Below, piece by piece: positions 8,193-17,598 of a stretch of DNA of 41,686 bases. The stretch comes from Imhoffiella purpurea (GTDB lineage: Bacteria > Pseudomonadota > Gammaproteobacteria > Chromatiales > Chromatiaceae). The position numbers and the translations under genes were made by a program. Location: contig NZ_AONC01000079.1 of NCBI RefSeq assembly GCF_000585215.1, positions 1-41,686 on the forward strand, written 5' to 3'. Position 1 is the first letter of the stretch. Each line of letters begins with the position of its first letter. Under the pieces are notes generated by a model. That model made no database searches. It saw only the letters and a program-made list of their open reading frames with translations, and was not told the origin of the DNA.

Positions 8193-8990
8193 ATGCATCC
8201 AAGTCTCAACATCGCCATCCGCGCCGCCCGCAGTGCCGGCAAGCTGCTGCTTCGCTTCTCCGACCGCGTCGACCAGATCCGCTTCGAATCCAAGAGCCGC
8301 CACGACTTCGTCAGCGACGTCGACCGCGCCGCGGAGGCCGCCATCATCCAGGAATTGCGCGGACGCTTCCCCAACCACGCCATCCTGGCCGAGGAGAGCG
8401 GCGAGCAGGGCAGCGGCGACTATCAGTGGATCATCGACCCGCTGGACGGAACCACCAACTATCTCCACGGCTTTCCACAGTACTCGGTCTCCATCGCGCT
8501 CAAATACAAGGGCCAGCTCGAATGCGGGGTGGTCTACGACCCGCTGCGCGAGGAGATGTTCACCGCCGCGCGCGGCCAGGGCGCCCAGCTCAACGACCGC
8601 AAGATCCGGGTCAGCAGCCGCCAGACGCTCGACGGAGCGCTCGTCGGCACCGGCTTCCCCTTCCGCGATCAGCGCTACATCGACGCCTATCTCGGCATGT
8701 TCAAGGCCATGACCCAGATCACCGCCGGACTGCGTCGTCCGGGCTCGGCCGCGCTCGATCTGGCCTATGCCGCGGCCGGACGCACCGACGGATTCTGGGA
8801 GATCGGGCTCTCGCCCTGGGACTGCGCCGCGGGCGCACTGCTGGTGAAGGAAGCGGGCGGTACGGTCACCGACCTGAGCGGCGGCGAGCGCTTCCTGGAG
8901 ACGGGCAATCTGGTCGCGGGCAACCTGCGGGTCCACCGCGACATCCTCGACCTGATCAAGCCCTTCCTCAACGAGAAGTTGAGCGCCTGA
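8193..8990 (+). CDS. suhB: Inositol-1-monophosphatase family protein SuhB
   Basis: Magnesium-dependent phosphatase of the inositol monophosphatase family. In E. coli, SuhB also acts in rRNA transcription antitermination. The 265-residue protein contains all metal-site motifs: EESG (from about residue 67), DPLDGTTNYLHG, and the C-terminal WDCAAGALLVKEAGG. The start at 8193 matches the usual MHPxLNIAIRAAR beginning of gammaproteobacterial SuhB. It faces away from trmJ and ends in a short hairpin shared with the convergent NAGGN peptidase gene. Confidence 0.94.
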   Translation: MHPSLNIAIRAARSAGKLLLRFSDRVDQIRFESKSRHDFVSDVDRAAEAAIIQELRGRFPNHAILAEESGEQGSGDYQWIIDPLDGTTNYLHGFPQYSVSIALKYKGQLECGVVYDPLREEMFTAARGQGAQLNDRKIRVSSRQTLDGALVGTGFPFRDQRYIDAYLGMFKAMTQITAGLRRPGSAALDLAYAAAGRTDGFWEIGLSPWDCAAGALLVKEAGGTVTDLSGGERFLETGNLVAGNLRVHRDILDLIKPFLNEKLSA

Positions 8991-9017
8991 TCCAGCCCCG
9001 AACACCCAGCGGGTCCG

Positions 9018-9032
9018 GCGCCGAACCGGCGC
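9018..9032. terminator. Short hairpin between suhB and the M42 peptidase gene
   Basis: GCGCCG and CGGCGC flank AAC. It lies in the 45-base gap between two convergent genes. It is a possible bidirectional terminator, though short and without a T-tract. Confidence 0.35.
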
Positions 9033-9035
9033 GAA

Positions 9036-10145
9036 TCAGCCCGGCTGGGTCGGGAAGCCGGCGCGCGGTCCGATGCCGTAGCGGTCGCGGCTGTAGAGCG
9101 GAGGCCCCTGCATGTAGATCCCGACCAGTCGCGCCAGGGATTCGAGCGCGTCCAGATGGATGCGCTCGTAGCCGTGCGAGGCGTCGACGCCGAAGGTCAC
9201 CAGGGCGGTACGCACGTCGTTGCCCGCCTCCAGCGCGGCCGCGCTGTCCGAACGGTAGTATTTGAAGACGTCGCGCTGGTGCGGGATGGCGAATTCCTGA
9301 CACAGCTGGATGATGCGGTGGGTCAGGTGGTAATCGAAGGGGCCGCTCTGGTCGGCCATGGCGATGGTGACCCCGAATTCGCTCGAGTTCTGTCCCGGCG
9401 CCGTGGTGCCGTTGTCGATGGTGAGCATCTCGGCGACGTCCTGATGCAGCGCGGCCGAGGCGCCCGAACCCACCTCCTCCGAGATGGTGAACAGGGGGTG
9501 ACAGTCGACCGGCAGGTCGAGCCCCTCGCGATGGACCGATTCGATCGCGGCGAGGAGCACGGCGGCACCGGCCTTGTCGTCGAGATGGCGCGAGTTGATG
9601 AAGCCTGTATCCGTGATCTCGGGCGCGGTGTCGATGGCGATGAAATCGCCCACATGGACGCCGAGACGCAGCAGATCCTCGAGCGTGCGCACCTTGGCAT
9701 CGATGCGAAGCTCGACGTGCTCCCAGCCGCCGGGCTGATTGTCGATCTCCGGGGCGAAGGTATGGCCTGAGGCCTTGAGCGGCAGGATGGTGCCGCGCCA
9801 CTGACAGTGATCGGTGAACAGGGTGGCGCGTGCGCCCTCGGCGAAGCGTGCGTTCCAATGCCCGACCGGCACCAGTTCGAGCCGACCGTTCTCCTTGAGC
9901 GACTTGACCATGGCGCCGAGCGTGTCGATGTGGGCCACCACGGCCCGGTCCGGCTCCGAGACCCGGCCCTTCAGGGTCGCGCGAATGGCGCCCCGTCGGG
10001 TCAGCTCGAAGGGAACGCTCAGACGCTCCAGCTCCTCGCTCACCAGGTGCACGACCCGATCGGTATAGCCCGACGGGCTCGGGGTGAACAACAGCCGGAG
10101 CAGGATGTCGACCAGATATTCGGAGTCGATGTGGGGTAGCTTCAC
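9036..10145 (-). CDS. M42-family peptidase of the NAGGN osmolyte cluster
   Basis: Metallopeptidase of the M42 (glucanase/aminopeptidase) family; members linked to NAGGN genes are annotated as osmoprotectant-system peptidases, with no settled function. The protein has 369 residues. Metal-ligand and catalytic motifs are present in order: VVAHIDTLGAMV, SRHLDDKAGAA, TISEEVGSG, TIDNGTTAPG and, near the C-terminus, DASHGYERIH. The start is a GTG that overlaps the synthetase stop by four bases, so it is the last gene of the three-gene operon and likely co-translated. It could trim or recycle the dipeptide osmolyte; that is inference. Confidence 0.88.
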   Translation of the reverse strand: MKLPHIDSEYLVDILLRLLFTPSPSGYTDRVVHLVSEELERLSVPFELTRRGAIRATLKGRVSEPDRAVVAHIDTLGAMVKSLKENGRLELVPVGHWNARFAEGARATLFTDHCQWRGTILPLKASGHTFAPEIDNQPGGWEHVELRIDAKVRTLEDLLRLGVHVGDFIAIDTAPEITDTGFINSRHLDDKAGAAVLLAAIESVHREGLDLPVDCHPLFTISEEVGSGASAALHQDVAEMLTIDNGTTAPGQNSSEFGVTIAMADQSGPFDYHLTHRIIQLCQEFAIPHQRDVFKYYRSDSAAALEAGNDVRTALVTFGVDASHGYERIHLDALESLARLVGIYMQGPPLYSRDRYGIGPRAGFPTQPG

Positions 10146-11890
10146 GCGTCGTCCTCACGGGCGGCAGTGAGTGGAAAGAGCAGATCGACGAAGCGCTCCG
10201 CCGTCGGCTGCGGCTCGTGGTTGGCCAACCCGGGCCGCTCGTTGGCCTCGATGATGACATACTCCGGGCCGCCGACCGAAGGGACGATGAAATCCAGGCC
10301 GGTCACCGGGATGTCGATCGCCCGTGCCGCGGCGACGGCCGCCTCGACGAGACGCGGATGCAGCGCGTCGGTCACGTCGTGAATGGTGCCGCCGGTGTGC
10401 AGATTGGCCGTCTTGCGCACCTGCAGCTGTTCGCCCTCGGGCAACACGTCGCTCATCTCGTAGCCCGCCTGCTTGACGCAGCGCTCGGTCTCGCTGTCCA
10501 GGGGGATCGAGCTCTCGCCGCCGGTCGCCGCCCGTCGGCGCCGGCTCTGGGCCTGGATGAGGTCGTGGATGCTGTGCTGACCCGTGCCCACGACATGGGC
10601 CGGGCGCCGGATGGCGGCCGCCACGACCTGGAAATCGATCACCACGACGCGCAGATCGTCACCCTCGACGAACTCCTCCAGGATGACGGTATCGCAGATC
10701 CGCTTGGCCGCGGCGATCGCCTCCTCCAGCGTCTCGGGATCGCGAACGTCGACACTGATGCCGGCACCTTGCTCGCCTCGGGCCGGCTTGACCACCAGAC
10801 GTGTGAGCTTGGAGAGAAAGGCTTCCGCCTGATCGAGCGCCTCGAAACGGGCCTGCTCGGGCACCCTCAGGCCGGCACGCCGGAGCAGACGATGGGTCAC
10901 CGACTTGTCGTCGCAGCGACTCATGGCGACCGCGCTGGTCAATTCGGTCAGACTCTCGCGACAGACGATCCGACGCCCGCCGAGCACCAAGGCGAAATAG
11001 CCGGCCGGGGCGTCGATCACCTCGATGCCGATCCCGCGCCGACGCGCCTCGTTGACGATGATGCTGGCATAGGGGTTGAGATCGCCCTCCGGCTGGCGCC
11101 CCATGAAGAGCGGTTCGTTGAAGGCGTTCTTGTTCTTGAGGGCGAATGCCGGGATCCGCTCGAAGCCGAGCTTCTGGTAGAGCCGGATCGCGTTGGTATT
11201 GTCGTGCATGACCGAAAGGTCCAGGAAGGAACGGCCGCGCGCGAGGAAGAACTCGATCACCTGGCGCACCAGCGACTCGCCGATCCCGGGATAGGTCGCC
11301 TGGGCGTCGACCGCCAGCGCCCAGAGGCTGGCGCCGTTCTCGGGATCGCCGAAGGCCGCCGCATGATCGACTCCATTGACCACGCCGAGCAGGCTCCCGT
11401 CCTGCTCGTCCTCGGCCACCCAGTAGGTCAGCACCTTCGATGTCCGCTGCGACCAGATGAAGTCGGCGCCGGGCGGCACCATCCGCCGGCTGATGTAGAG
11501 ACGCTGGATGGCCTCGGCATCGTCATGGCTGTTGAGCAGGCGGATATGGAAGCCCTTGGGCCGGCGCTGACAGGACTGATAGCGCTCGAACCAGAGCCGG
11601 AAGGTGTGCGACGGATCGAGAAAGAGATCCTGAGGCGCATAGGAGAGCACCACGTGCGGATCGTTGAGGTAGAGCGCGACGTCGCGCTTGCCCGGACGCT
11701 CGTCCTGCAGGGCCGTGGCCAGGCTCATGGGGTCGGAGAAGGTCTGACCGAAGAGCAGCCTGCCCCAGCCGCAATCCACCGTCGCCGCATGACCCGTCTC
11801 CTGGTCCGGTCGCGGCTTCCGGTCCCAGTTCTTGACCGAGGGCGCGCTGCTCCGTTCGAGACGGTGATGGATGCGGTCTTTCATAATCAT
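10142..11890 (-). CDS. ngg: N-acetylglutaminylglutamine synthetase (GNAT + ATP-grasp)
   Basis: Predicted to join and acetylate two glutamines to give N-acetylglutaminylglutamine, the precursor of the osmolyte NAGGN. The 582-residue protein is a fusion. About residues 90-270 form a GNAT acetyltransferase, with YPGIGESLVRQVIEF and DNTNAIRLYQKLGFE. The C-terminal half is an ATP-grasp ligase with VVKPARGEQGAG, ILEEFVEGDDLRVVVI and TGLDFIVPSVGGPEYVIIEANERPG. The start is at the ATG at 11890, behind AGGACAGG; a second ATG two codons later is possible. The longer frame to 11986 overlaps the amidotransferase gene and adds no family sequence. Confidence 0.92.
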   Translation of the reverse strand: MIMKDRIHHRLERSSAPSVKNWDRKPRPDQETGHAATVDCGWGRLLFGQTFSDPMSLATALQDERPGKRDVALYLNDPHVVLSYAPQDLFLDPSHTFRLWFERYQSCQRRPKGFHIRLLNSHDDAEAIQRLYISRRMVPPGADFIWSQRTSKVLTYWVAEDEQDGSLLGVVNGVDHAAAFGDPENGASLWALAVDAQATYPGIGESLVRQVIEFFLARGRSFLDLSVMHDNTNAIRLYQKLGFERIPAFALKNKNAFNEPLFMGRQPEGDLNPYASIIVNEARRRGIGIEVIDAPAGYFALVLGGRRIVCRESLTELTSAVAMSRCDDKSVTHRLLRRAGLRVPEQARFEALDQAEAFLSKLTRLVVKPARGEQGAGISVDVRDPETLEEAIAAAKRICDTVILEEFVEGDDLRVVVIDFQVVAAAIRRPAHVVGTGQHSIHDLIQAQSRRRRAATGGESSIPLDSETERCVKQAGYEMSDVLPEGEQLQVRKTANLHTGGTIHDVTDALHPRLVEAAVAAARAIDIPVTGLDFIVPSVGGPEYVIIEANERPGLANHEPQPTAERFVDLLFPLTAAREDDA

Positions 11891-11937
11891 GATCGCCTGT
11901 CCTGTGTCGCTCGCATTGATCGGATAACCCTCAGGCC

Positions 11938-13713
11938 TCAGACCCCGTGCTCCTGCAGCCACATCTCGAGGAGCGCGACCTGCCACAGCTTGGAGCCCCG
12001 CAGCGGCGTGATGTGATCGTCCGGCGCGGCCAGCAGCTCGTCGACATAGGCCGGCTGGAAGAGTCCGCGCTCGCGGGCGCGGGACGAATGGACCAGATCC
12101 GTGACGGTCTCCAGCACCTTACCACGCAGGTATTTCAGTGCCGGGACGGGGAAATAGCCCTTGGGCCGATCGATGACCTCGCTCGGGATTATGCGCCGGC
12201 CGATCGCCTTGAGGACGCCCTTGCCATCGTCGCAGAGCTTGAAGCGATCCGGGATGCGCGCGGCCAGCTCGACCAGCTTGTGATCCAGGAAGGGCACCCG
12301 CGCCTCCAGCCCCCAGGCCATGGTCATGTTGTCCACGCGCTTGACCGGATCGTCGACCAGCATGACGCCCTGATCCAGGCGCAGCGCCTTGTCGACCGGC
12401 GCCTCGGCCCCGGCGCGGGCGAACTGCTCGGCGATGAAGGCACGGCTGTGATCGGCGCCGTGGAAACGCGGATCGACCGCGCGCAGAAATTCCTCGTGGG
12501 AACGGTCGCAGAAGGCGCGGGCATAGTCGCCCGCCGGATCCTGACTGCCGACCATGGGCGGATACCAGTGATAGCCGGCGAAGACCTCGTCGGCGCCCTG
12601 ACCGCTCTGGACCACCTTGACGTGCCTGGAGACCTCCTCGGACAGCAGATAGAAGCCGATGACGTCGTGGCTCACCATGGGCTCGGCCATGGCGCGCACG
12701 CAGTTGGGCAGCTCGGGCAGCAGACGCGAGGCCGAGTCGACCCGGATCTTGTGGTGACGCGTGCCGTAGTGCGCCGCGATGATGTCGGAATACTGGAACT
12801 CGTCGCCGACCTCCTCGCCCACGGTCTCGAACCCCACCGAAAAGGTGTTCAATCCGCTCTGACCCTGCTCTGCAAGAAGCCCGACGATGAGGCTGGAGTC
12901 CAGACCGCCCGAGAGCAGCACGCCGACGTCCACGTCGGCGACCAGACGCCGCTTCACCGCGGTGCGCAGCGCGTCCAGGACACGTTCCTGCCAGTCCTCG
13001 TAGGAGAGATTCTTCTCATCGGAGCCGGTCGCGAAGCGCGGATCCCAATAGAGCCGATCGCTCCGGCGGCCATTGGGCTCGATGGTGCGGATGGTCGCCG
13101 GCGGCAGCTTGCGCACCCCGGACAGGATGGTGTGCGGAGCCGGCACCACGGCATGGAAGTGCATGTAGTGATGGAGCGCGACCGGGTCGATGTCGGTCGA
13201 GACCCCACCGCCCGCCAGCAGGGCCGGGAGGGTCGAGGCGAAGCGCAGTCCGCCGGACACCTCGGCGCAGTAGAGGGGCTTGATGCCGAGCCGGTCGCGG
13301 ACCAGGGTCAGACGGCCGCTGTCGCGCTCGGCGACGGCAAAGGCGAACATGCCGTGGAAACGGTCGACACAGCTGGAGCCCCAGGCATGGAAGGCCTTGA
13401 GCACCACCTCGGTATCGCCGTGGGAGAAGAAGCGGTAGCCCCGTCCCTCGAGCTCGACACGCAGTTCCTTGTAGTTGTAGATGCAGCCGTTGAAGGCGAC
13501 GGAGAGCCCCAGCTCGCTGTCGACCATCGGCTGGGCAGCATGGTTGCTGAGGTCGATGATCGAGAGACGCCGATGCGCCAGTGCGATGCCCCCCTGCTGC
13601 CAGATGCCGTGACCATCCGGTCCGCGTGGCGTCATGGACGCGTTCATGGCGCTCAGGGCGCCCAGGTCGACCGGGTTGTCGTCGAAGCGGATCTCACCGC
13701 AAAAACCGCACAT
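11938..13713 (-). CDS. asnO: N-acetylglutaminylglutamine amidotransferase (asparagine synthase-like)
   Basis: Predicted to amidate N-acetylglutaminylglutamine to NAGGN, using glutamine nitrogen. The 591-residue protein has a class II glutaminase domain whose nucleophile must be the N-terminal cysteine. The protein begins Met-Cys-Gly-Phe, which fixes the start at 13713, with AGGAG upstream; the longer open frame is therefore wrong. The synthetase domain carries the PP-loop SGGLDSSLIVGLL and the later GQGADEVFAGYHWYPP segment typical of asparagine synthases. The protein is long for AsnB and fits the NAGGN subfamily. It is the first gene of the operon and follows a long gene-free stretch. Confidence 0.92.
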   Translation of the reverse strand: MCGFCGEIRFDDNPVDLGALSAMNASMTPRGPDGHGIWQQGGIALAHRRLSIIDLSNHAAQPMVDSELGLSVAFNGCIYNYKELRVELEGRGYRFFSHGDTEVVLKAFHAWGSSCVDRFHGMFAFAVAERDSGRLTLVRDRLGIKPLYCAEVSGGLRFASTLPALLAGGGVSTDIDPVALHHYMHFHAVVPAPHTILSGVRKLPPATIRTIEPNGRRSDRLYWDPRFATGSDEKNLSYEDWQERVLDALRTAVKRRLVADVDVGVLLSGGLDSSLIVGLLAEQGQSGLNTFSVGFETVGEEVGDEFQYSDIIAAHYGTRHHKIRVDSASRLLPELPNCVRAMAEPMVSHDVIGFYLLSEEVSRHVKVVQSGQGADEVFAGYHWYPPMVGSQDPAGDYARAFCDRSHEEFLRAVDPRFHGADHSRAFIAEQFARAGAEAPVDKALRLDQGVMLVDDPVKRVDNMTMAWGLEARVPFLDHKLVELAARIPDRFKLCDDGKGVLKAIGRRIIPSEVIDRPKGYFPVPALKYLRGKVLETVTDLVHSSRARERGLFQPAYVDELLAAPDDHITPLRGSKLWQVALLEMWLQEHGV

Positions 13714-14407
13714 GACTGCTTCTCCTGCTTGGAGTGGGGCGAAGAGCTGGTCGGGCGAAGCGTTCCACGGCAACCGATCGGTGTAAAACCGGAGCTCGGA
13801 TGAACGGCCAATCATCGATGCAAAGCTCGCATGCACTCGACGGACGAGGCATCGAGGTCGCGCGGCCTCAAGGACCCGAATCGCCGATTCGGGCCGCGCC
13901 GCAAACAGGGTGAACGACGCAAGACACGAGAGAGATGGCTGGACCGATCGGCTGACAGCGCAGGGCCTTTCGTCCGCAATTCAAGATTTCGCTAAATATT
14001 TTCTATAGATACTAACCGACCCTGGCGAATGGGTCCAGAATGCGTCGAACAGCGGGGCCAGAATAAACGCCTCGTTTCAGCTCGAAGCAGATGGGGTTCG
14101 AGCACCGAGGAACAAGTACTCGACTGACGACCAAGCATCCCGGAAACGCCCGTTCGGAACCGGCGGCTCGGCCGAATGAAGACGCCAGAAAACACGAAAC
14201 GAAAACGCTTCGAACAAAGGGTCTGCCGAAGGTGTCGAGAGGAAGGGAGTCCGACTTACCGCACTCCACTATGGCTCCGGATCGAGCCGAGCGGCCTATT
14301 GCGGGAGACGAGGGAGTCGGGAGAATTCCGACGAACCGCCATCCATGGCGCATCCGGGAAACACCGTCACTCGGCGCCTCCCGCGACATCCGTGCCGATC
14401 AGCTGGA
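13714..14407 (-). other. Gene-free stretch upstream of the NAGGN operon
   Basis: No convincing gene was found in these 694 bases; the short frames here have no recognisable domain. Two things stand out. A hairpin with perfect eight-base arms, CCCGAATC and GATTCGGG around GCC, lies at 13875-13893. An AT-rich island at about 13983-14014 holds TATAGA- and TATTTA-like hexamers, seen on the minus strand, without a clean -35 partner. If transcription starts near the island, asnO would have a leader of roughly 270 bases. The control element for this osmolyte operon probably lies here. Confidence 0.4.
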
Positions 14408-17176
14408 TCAATCGGCCTTCAGAGCGGCATGGGCCGCGGCCAGGCGCGCCACGGGCACGCGCGGTCCGGAGCAGCTGACGTAGTCGAGCCCGGCCGTGTG
14501 ACAGAAGGCGATGGACGCAGGATGGCCGCCGTGCTCGCCGCAGATGCCGACATGCAGGTTGGGCTTGACCTCGCGTCCCCACTCGACCGCGAGACGCATC
14601 AGCTTGCCGACGCCTTTGACGTCCAGCACCTCGAAGGGGTTGTCCTGCAGGATCCCCGACTGGTTGTAGAGCGGCAGGAACTTGTTCTCGGCATCCTCGC
14701 GCGAGAAGGAGAAGGCCGCCTGGGTCAGGTCGTTGGTCCCGAAGGAGAAGAACTCCGCCTCCTCCGCCAGCGACTCGGCCCGCATGCAGGCCCGCACCAC
14801 CTCGATCATGGTGCCGAACTTGAACGCCACCGGCTTTCCGTAACGCTCGGCGACCTCGGCATGGATGCTGTCGACGAAGGCCTTCACCTTGCGCAGCTCC
14901 TGCGCGGTACAGACCTGGGGCACCTTGATCTGGGGATGCACCTCGATGCCCGCCTTCACGCACTCGGCCGCCGCCTCGAGGATGGCACGCACCTGCATCT
15001 GATAGATCTCGGGGAAGGTCATGCCGAGCCGCACGCCGCGATGCCCCAGCATGGGGTTGGTCTCGTAGAGCGCCCGCACCTTGCGGAGCATGGCCTCCTT
15101 CTTGGCGATCGCCTCCTCGACCACGGCCGGATCGACCATGCGCCGGGCCGTGTCCACCTCGTGCCTCAGGCTCTCCGAGGCGTGCAGCAGACCCATGGCA
15201 CCAGCCAGGACGCTGACCCCGCGCGCGCTCTGCGCCAGGACGCGCAGCTCGGACAGCTCGCGCTCGAGCACGTGCTCGTCGGGCAGGAACTCGTGGATCG
15301 GCGGGTCGAGCAGACGGATGGTGACCGGGTTCGGCGACATCACCTCGAAGAGATCGCGGAAGTCGTTGCGCTGCAGCGGCAGCAGCTTGTCCAGTGCCTC
15401 CTGGCGCTGCTCCGGGGTCTCGGCGACGATCATCTCGATGACGATAGGCAGCCGCTCGACGTCGTTGAACATGCGCTCGGTACGCGCCAGACCGATGCCG
15501 ACCGCGCCGTAGCGGCGGGCCTTGCGGGCATCGTTGGGCGTGTCCGCGTTGGCCATGACCTTGAGCTTGGCCGCCTCGTCGGCCCAGCCGAGCAGTGTAT
15601 TCAGCTCCGAGGTGAAGTCCGGCTCGACGGTCGGGATGGCGCCCAGATAGACCTTGCCCGAGGTGCCGTCGATGGTGATGACGTCGCCTTCCTTGAAGCT
15701 GGTGATGCCGACCCGCGCCTCGCGCCGGTTGACGTCGACGCTGATGCCCTCGGCGCCGGCGACGCAGGGCTTGCCCATGCCGCGCGCCACCACGGCAGCG
15801 TGCGAGGTCTTGCCGCCGCGCGAGGTGAGGATGCCCTCGGAGGCGAAGAAGCCGTGGATGTCCTCGGGCTTGGTCTCCTCGCGCACCAGGATGACCTTGC
15901 GCCCCAGCTCCTTGCCGAACTGCTCGGCACGATCCGCGTCGAAGACCGCGATGCCCGAGGCCGCGCCCGGCGACGCCGGCAGACCCTGGGCGACCGCCTC
16001 GGCCTTGACCGTCGGGTCCAGACGCGGGAAGAGCATCTGCTCGAGCGAGTCCGGCTGGATGCGCAGCAGGGCCTCTTCCTTGGAGATGAGCCCCTCGGCC
16101 TCCATCTCGACCGAGGAGCGCACCATGGCCACGGTGTTCATCTTGCCGTTGCGGGTCTGCAGACAATAGAGCTGGCCGCGCTCGATGGTGAACTCGAAGT
16201 CCTGCACCTCGCGATAGTGGCTCTCGAGCTTGTCGCGCAGCTCGTCGAGCTGGACCGCCAGGTCCGGCATCTCGACCTTGAGCCGATCGATCGGCTTAGG
16301 CGTGCGGATACCGGCGACCACGTCCTCGCCCTGGGCGTTGATCAGATATTCGCCATAGAGCTTGTTCTCACCGGTCGCGGGGTTGCGGGTGAAGGCCACG
16401 CCCGTAGCCGAGTCGTCACCGCGGTTGCCGAAGACCATGGTCACCACATTGACCGCGGTGCCGTCGGCCATCTCCGGGGTGATGTGGAACTGCTTGCGGT
16501 AGTCGACCGCGCGACGGCCCATCCAGGAGTTGAAGACCGCCTTGATGGCGATCTCCAGCTGCTTGTAGGGATCCGAGGGGAAGGGGTGCCCGGTCGCCTC
16601 CTCGACCACCTTGAGGAAACGCTCGCTGACCTCTTTGAGATCGTTGGCGGAGAGGTCGACGTCCTGCTTGGCGTGGGCCGCCTCCTTGATCGCCTCGAAC
16701 TCCTTGTCGAACGCCTCGTCGGACACGCTCAGCGCGACCTTGCCGAAGAGCTGGATGAAGCGGCGGTAGGCGTCGTAGCCGAAGCGCGCATCGCCGGTGG
16801 CGGCGATCACGCCCTGCAGGGTCTCGGCGTTCAGGCCCAGGTTGAGGATGGTATCCATCATCCCGGGCATGGACATGGCCGAGCCCGAGCGCACAGAGAC
16901 CAGCAACGGATTTTCCGGATCGCCGAATCCCTTGCCGGTCTTCTCCTCCAGGGCACGCATCTGCGCATGAACGTCGTCGATCAGGCCGGCGGGCAGGGCG
17001 TGCTCGCTGGTGTCCAGATATTCCAGACATGCCTCGGTCGAGATCACGAATCCGGGAGGCACATTCAGACCGATCTGCGTCATCTCGCACAGATTGGCCC
17101 CTTTGCCCCCCAGCAGCTTCTTGTTCTTACCATCCCCTTCCTCGAACGCAAAGACGTATTGCTTGGTGCTGTCCAT
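14408..17176 (-). CDS. ppdK: Pyruvate, phosphate dikinase
   Basis: Interconverts pyruvate, ATP and phosphate with phosphoenolpyruvate, AMP and pyrophosphate, allowing carbon to enter gluconeogenesis. The 922-residue protein has all three domains. The N-terminal ATP-grasp part begins with LLGGKGANLCEMTQIGL and GFVIST. The swivelling phosphohistidine domain carries GGKTSHAAVVARGMGKP, with the catalytic His459. The C-terminal PEP/pyruvate barrel shows GTNDLTQAAFSFSRED and CGEHGGHP. The start is the ATG at 17176, where family homology begins; no strong ribosome binding site is seen. A short hairpin, GCCGAT with ATCGGC at 14394-14416, overlaps its stop. It is PPDK rather than PEP synthase, as shown by the N-terminal EEG region and overall length. 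Confidence 0.95.
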   Translation of the reverse strand: MDSTKQYVFAFEEGDGKNKKLLGGKGANLCEMTQIGLNVPPGFVISTEACLEYLDTSEHALPAGLIDDVHAQMRALEEKTGKGFGDPENPLLVSVRSGSAMSMPGMMDTILNLGLNAETLQGVIAATGDARFGYDAYRRFIQLFGKVALSVSDEAFDKEFEAIKEAAHAKQDVDLSANDLKEVSERFLKVVEEATGHPFPSDPYKQLEIAIKAVFNSWMGRRAVDYRKQFHITPEMADGTAVNVVTMVFGNRGDDSATGVAFTRNPATGENKLYGEYLINAQGEDVVAGIRTPKPIDRLKVEMPDLAVQLDELRDKLESHYREVQDFEFTIERGQLYCLQTRNGKMNTVAMVRSSVEMEAEGLISKEEALLRIQPDSLEQMLFPRLDPTVKAEAVAQGLPASPGAASGIAVFDADRAEQFGKELGRKVILVREETKPEDIHGFFASEGILTSRGGKTSHAAVVARGMGKPCVAGAEGISVDVNRREARVGITSFKEGDVITIDGTSGKVYLGAIPTVEPDFTSELNTLLGWADEAAKLKVMANADTPNDARKARRYGAVGIGLARTERMFNDVERLPIVIEMIVAETPEQRQEALDKLLPLQRNDFRDLFEVMSPNPVTIRLLDPPIHEFLPDEHVLERELSELRVLAQSARGVSVLAGAMGLLHASESLRHEVDTARRMVDPAVVEEAIAKKEAMLRKVRALYETNPMLGHRGVRLGMTFPEIYQMQVRAILEAAAECVKAGIEVHPQIKVPQVCTAQELRKVKAFVDSIHAEVAERYGKPVAFKFGTMIEVVRACMRAESLAEEAEFFSFGTNDLTQAAFSFSREDAENKFLPLYNQSGILQDNPFEVLDVKGVGKLMRLAVEWGREVKPNLHVGICGEHGGHPASIAFCHTAGLDYVSCSGPRVPVARLAAAHAALKAD

Positions 17177-17418
17177 ATTTCGAGCTAAGCCTCTCTCATC
17201 GTTGTGGTTGACGGGGAAACGAGACCCCCTGCGCGATGCGGGATGCATCGCCGCCTTCGACGGCCGCAAGCCGCTGAAAACGGAGGAACCGGGAAACCTC
17301 ACTCTTCCTGTTCCGAATCGACATAGACCATGGACGGTCCCCTACGACTCCCTCAGGGCGCAACGGAGGATCGAACGCAGGCTATTCTGGCAAACCTGAC
17401 GCCGGACCGTACCCTTCA

Positions 17419-17458
17419 ATCGGCCTCTTTATTGCTGCCCCTCATGATTGAGGCCGAT
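17419..17458 (+). repeat. Inverted repeat in the ppdK/valS intergenic region
   Basis: ATCGGCCTC (17419-17427) and GAGGCCGAT (17450-17458) form a perfect nine-base inverted repeat around a 22-base loop. It lies about 95 bases before the valS -10 element. The remaining 17177-17598 sequence shows no gene; it must hold promoters for both divergent genes. Confidence 0.45.
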
Positions 17459-17552
17459 CGGCGGATATCCACTCCGGCACCCTTCGTACGTCATCTCGGG
17501 CCCCGAGGCAAGGCCGGAATCATGATGGCATTTCCCTGGCTGACCCTTCGGT

Positions 17553-17558
17553 TATACT
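17553..17558 (+). promoter_or_regulatory. Probable -10 element of valS
   Basis: TATACT matches five of six -10 consensus bases and stands 46 bases before the ATG at 17599. The best -35 candidate, TTTCCC 16 bases upstream, is weak. If used, the transcript would begin near 17565, close to the alternative ATG at 17572, which favours the start at 17599. Confidence 0.4.
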
Positions 17559-17598
17559 CGGTTGTTTTCTCATGCGCCTGACCACGAGCCCGAGCACC

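Noticed and set aside
14085-14110. tRNA-like GGTTCGA stretch
   Set aside because: The flanking bases do not form a T-arm or an acceptor stem, and no anticodon arm could be placed.
13992-14483. Short frames upstream of the NAGGN operon as genes
   Set aside because: They are arginine/serine-rich, have no recognisable domain and no clear ribosome binding site, and one runs into ppdK.
14345-17188. A 947-codon open frame on the plus strand opposite ppdK
   Set aside because: It is the mirror of a strongly coding GC-rich gene; its product is a low-complexity Leu/His/Asp/Gly-rich chain with no domain, while the minus strand gives a complete PPDK.
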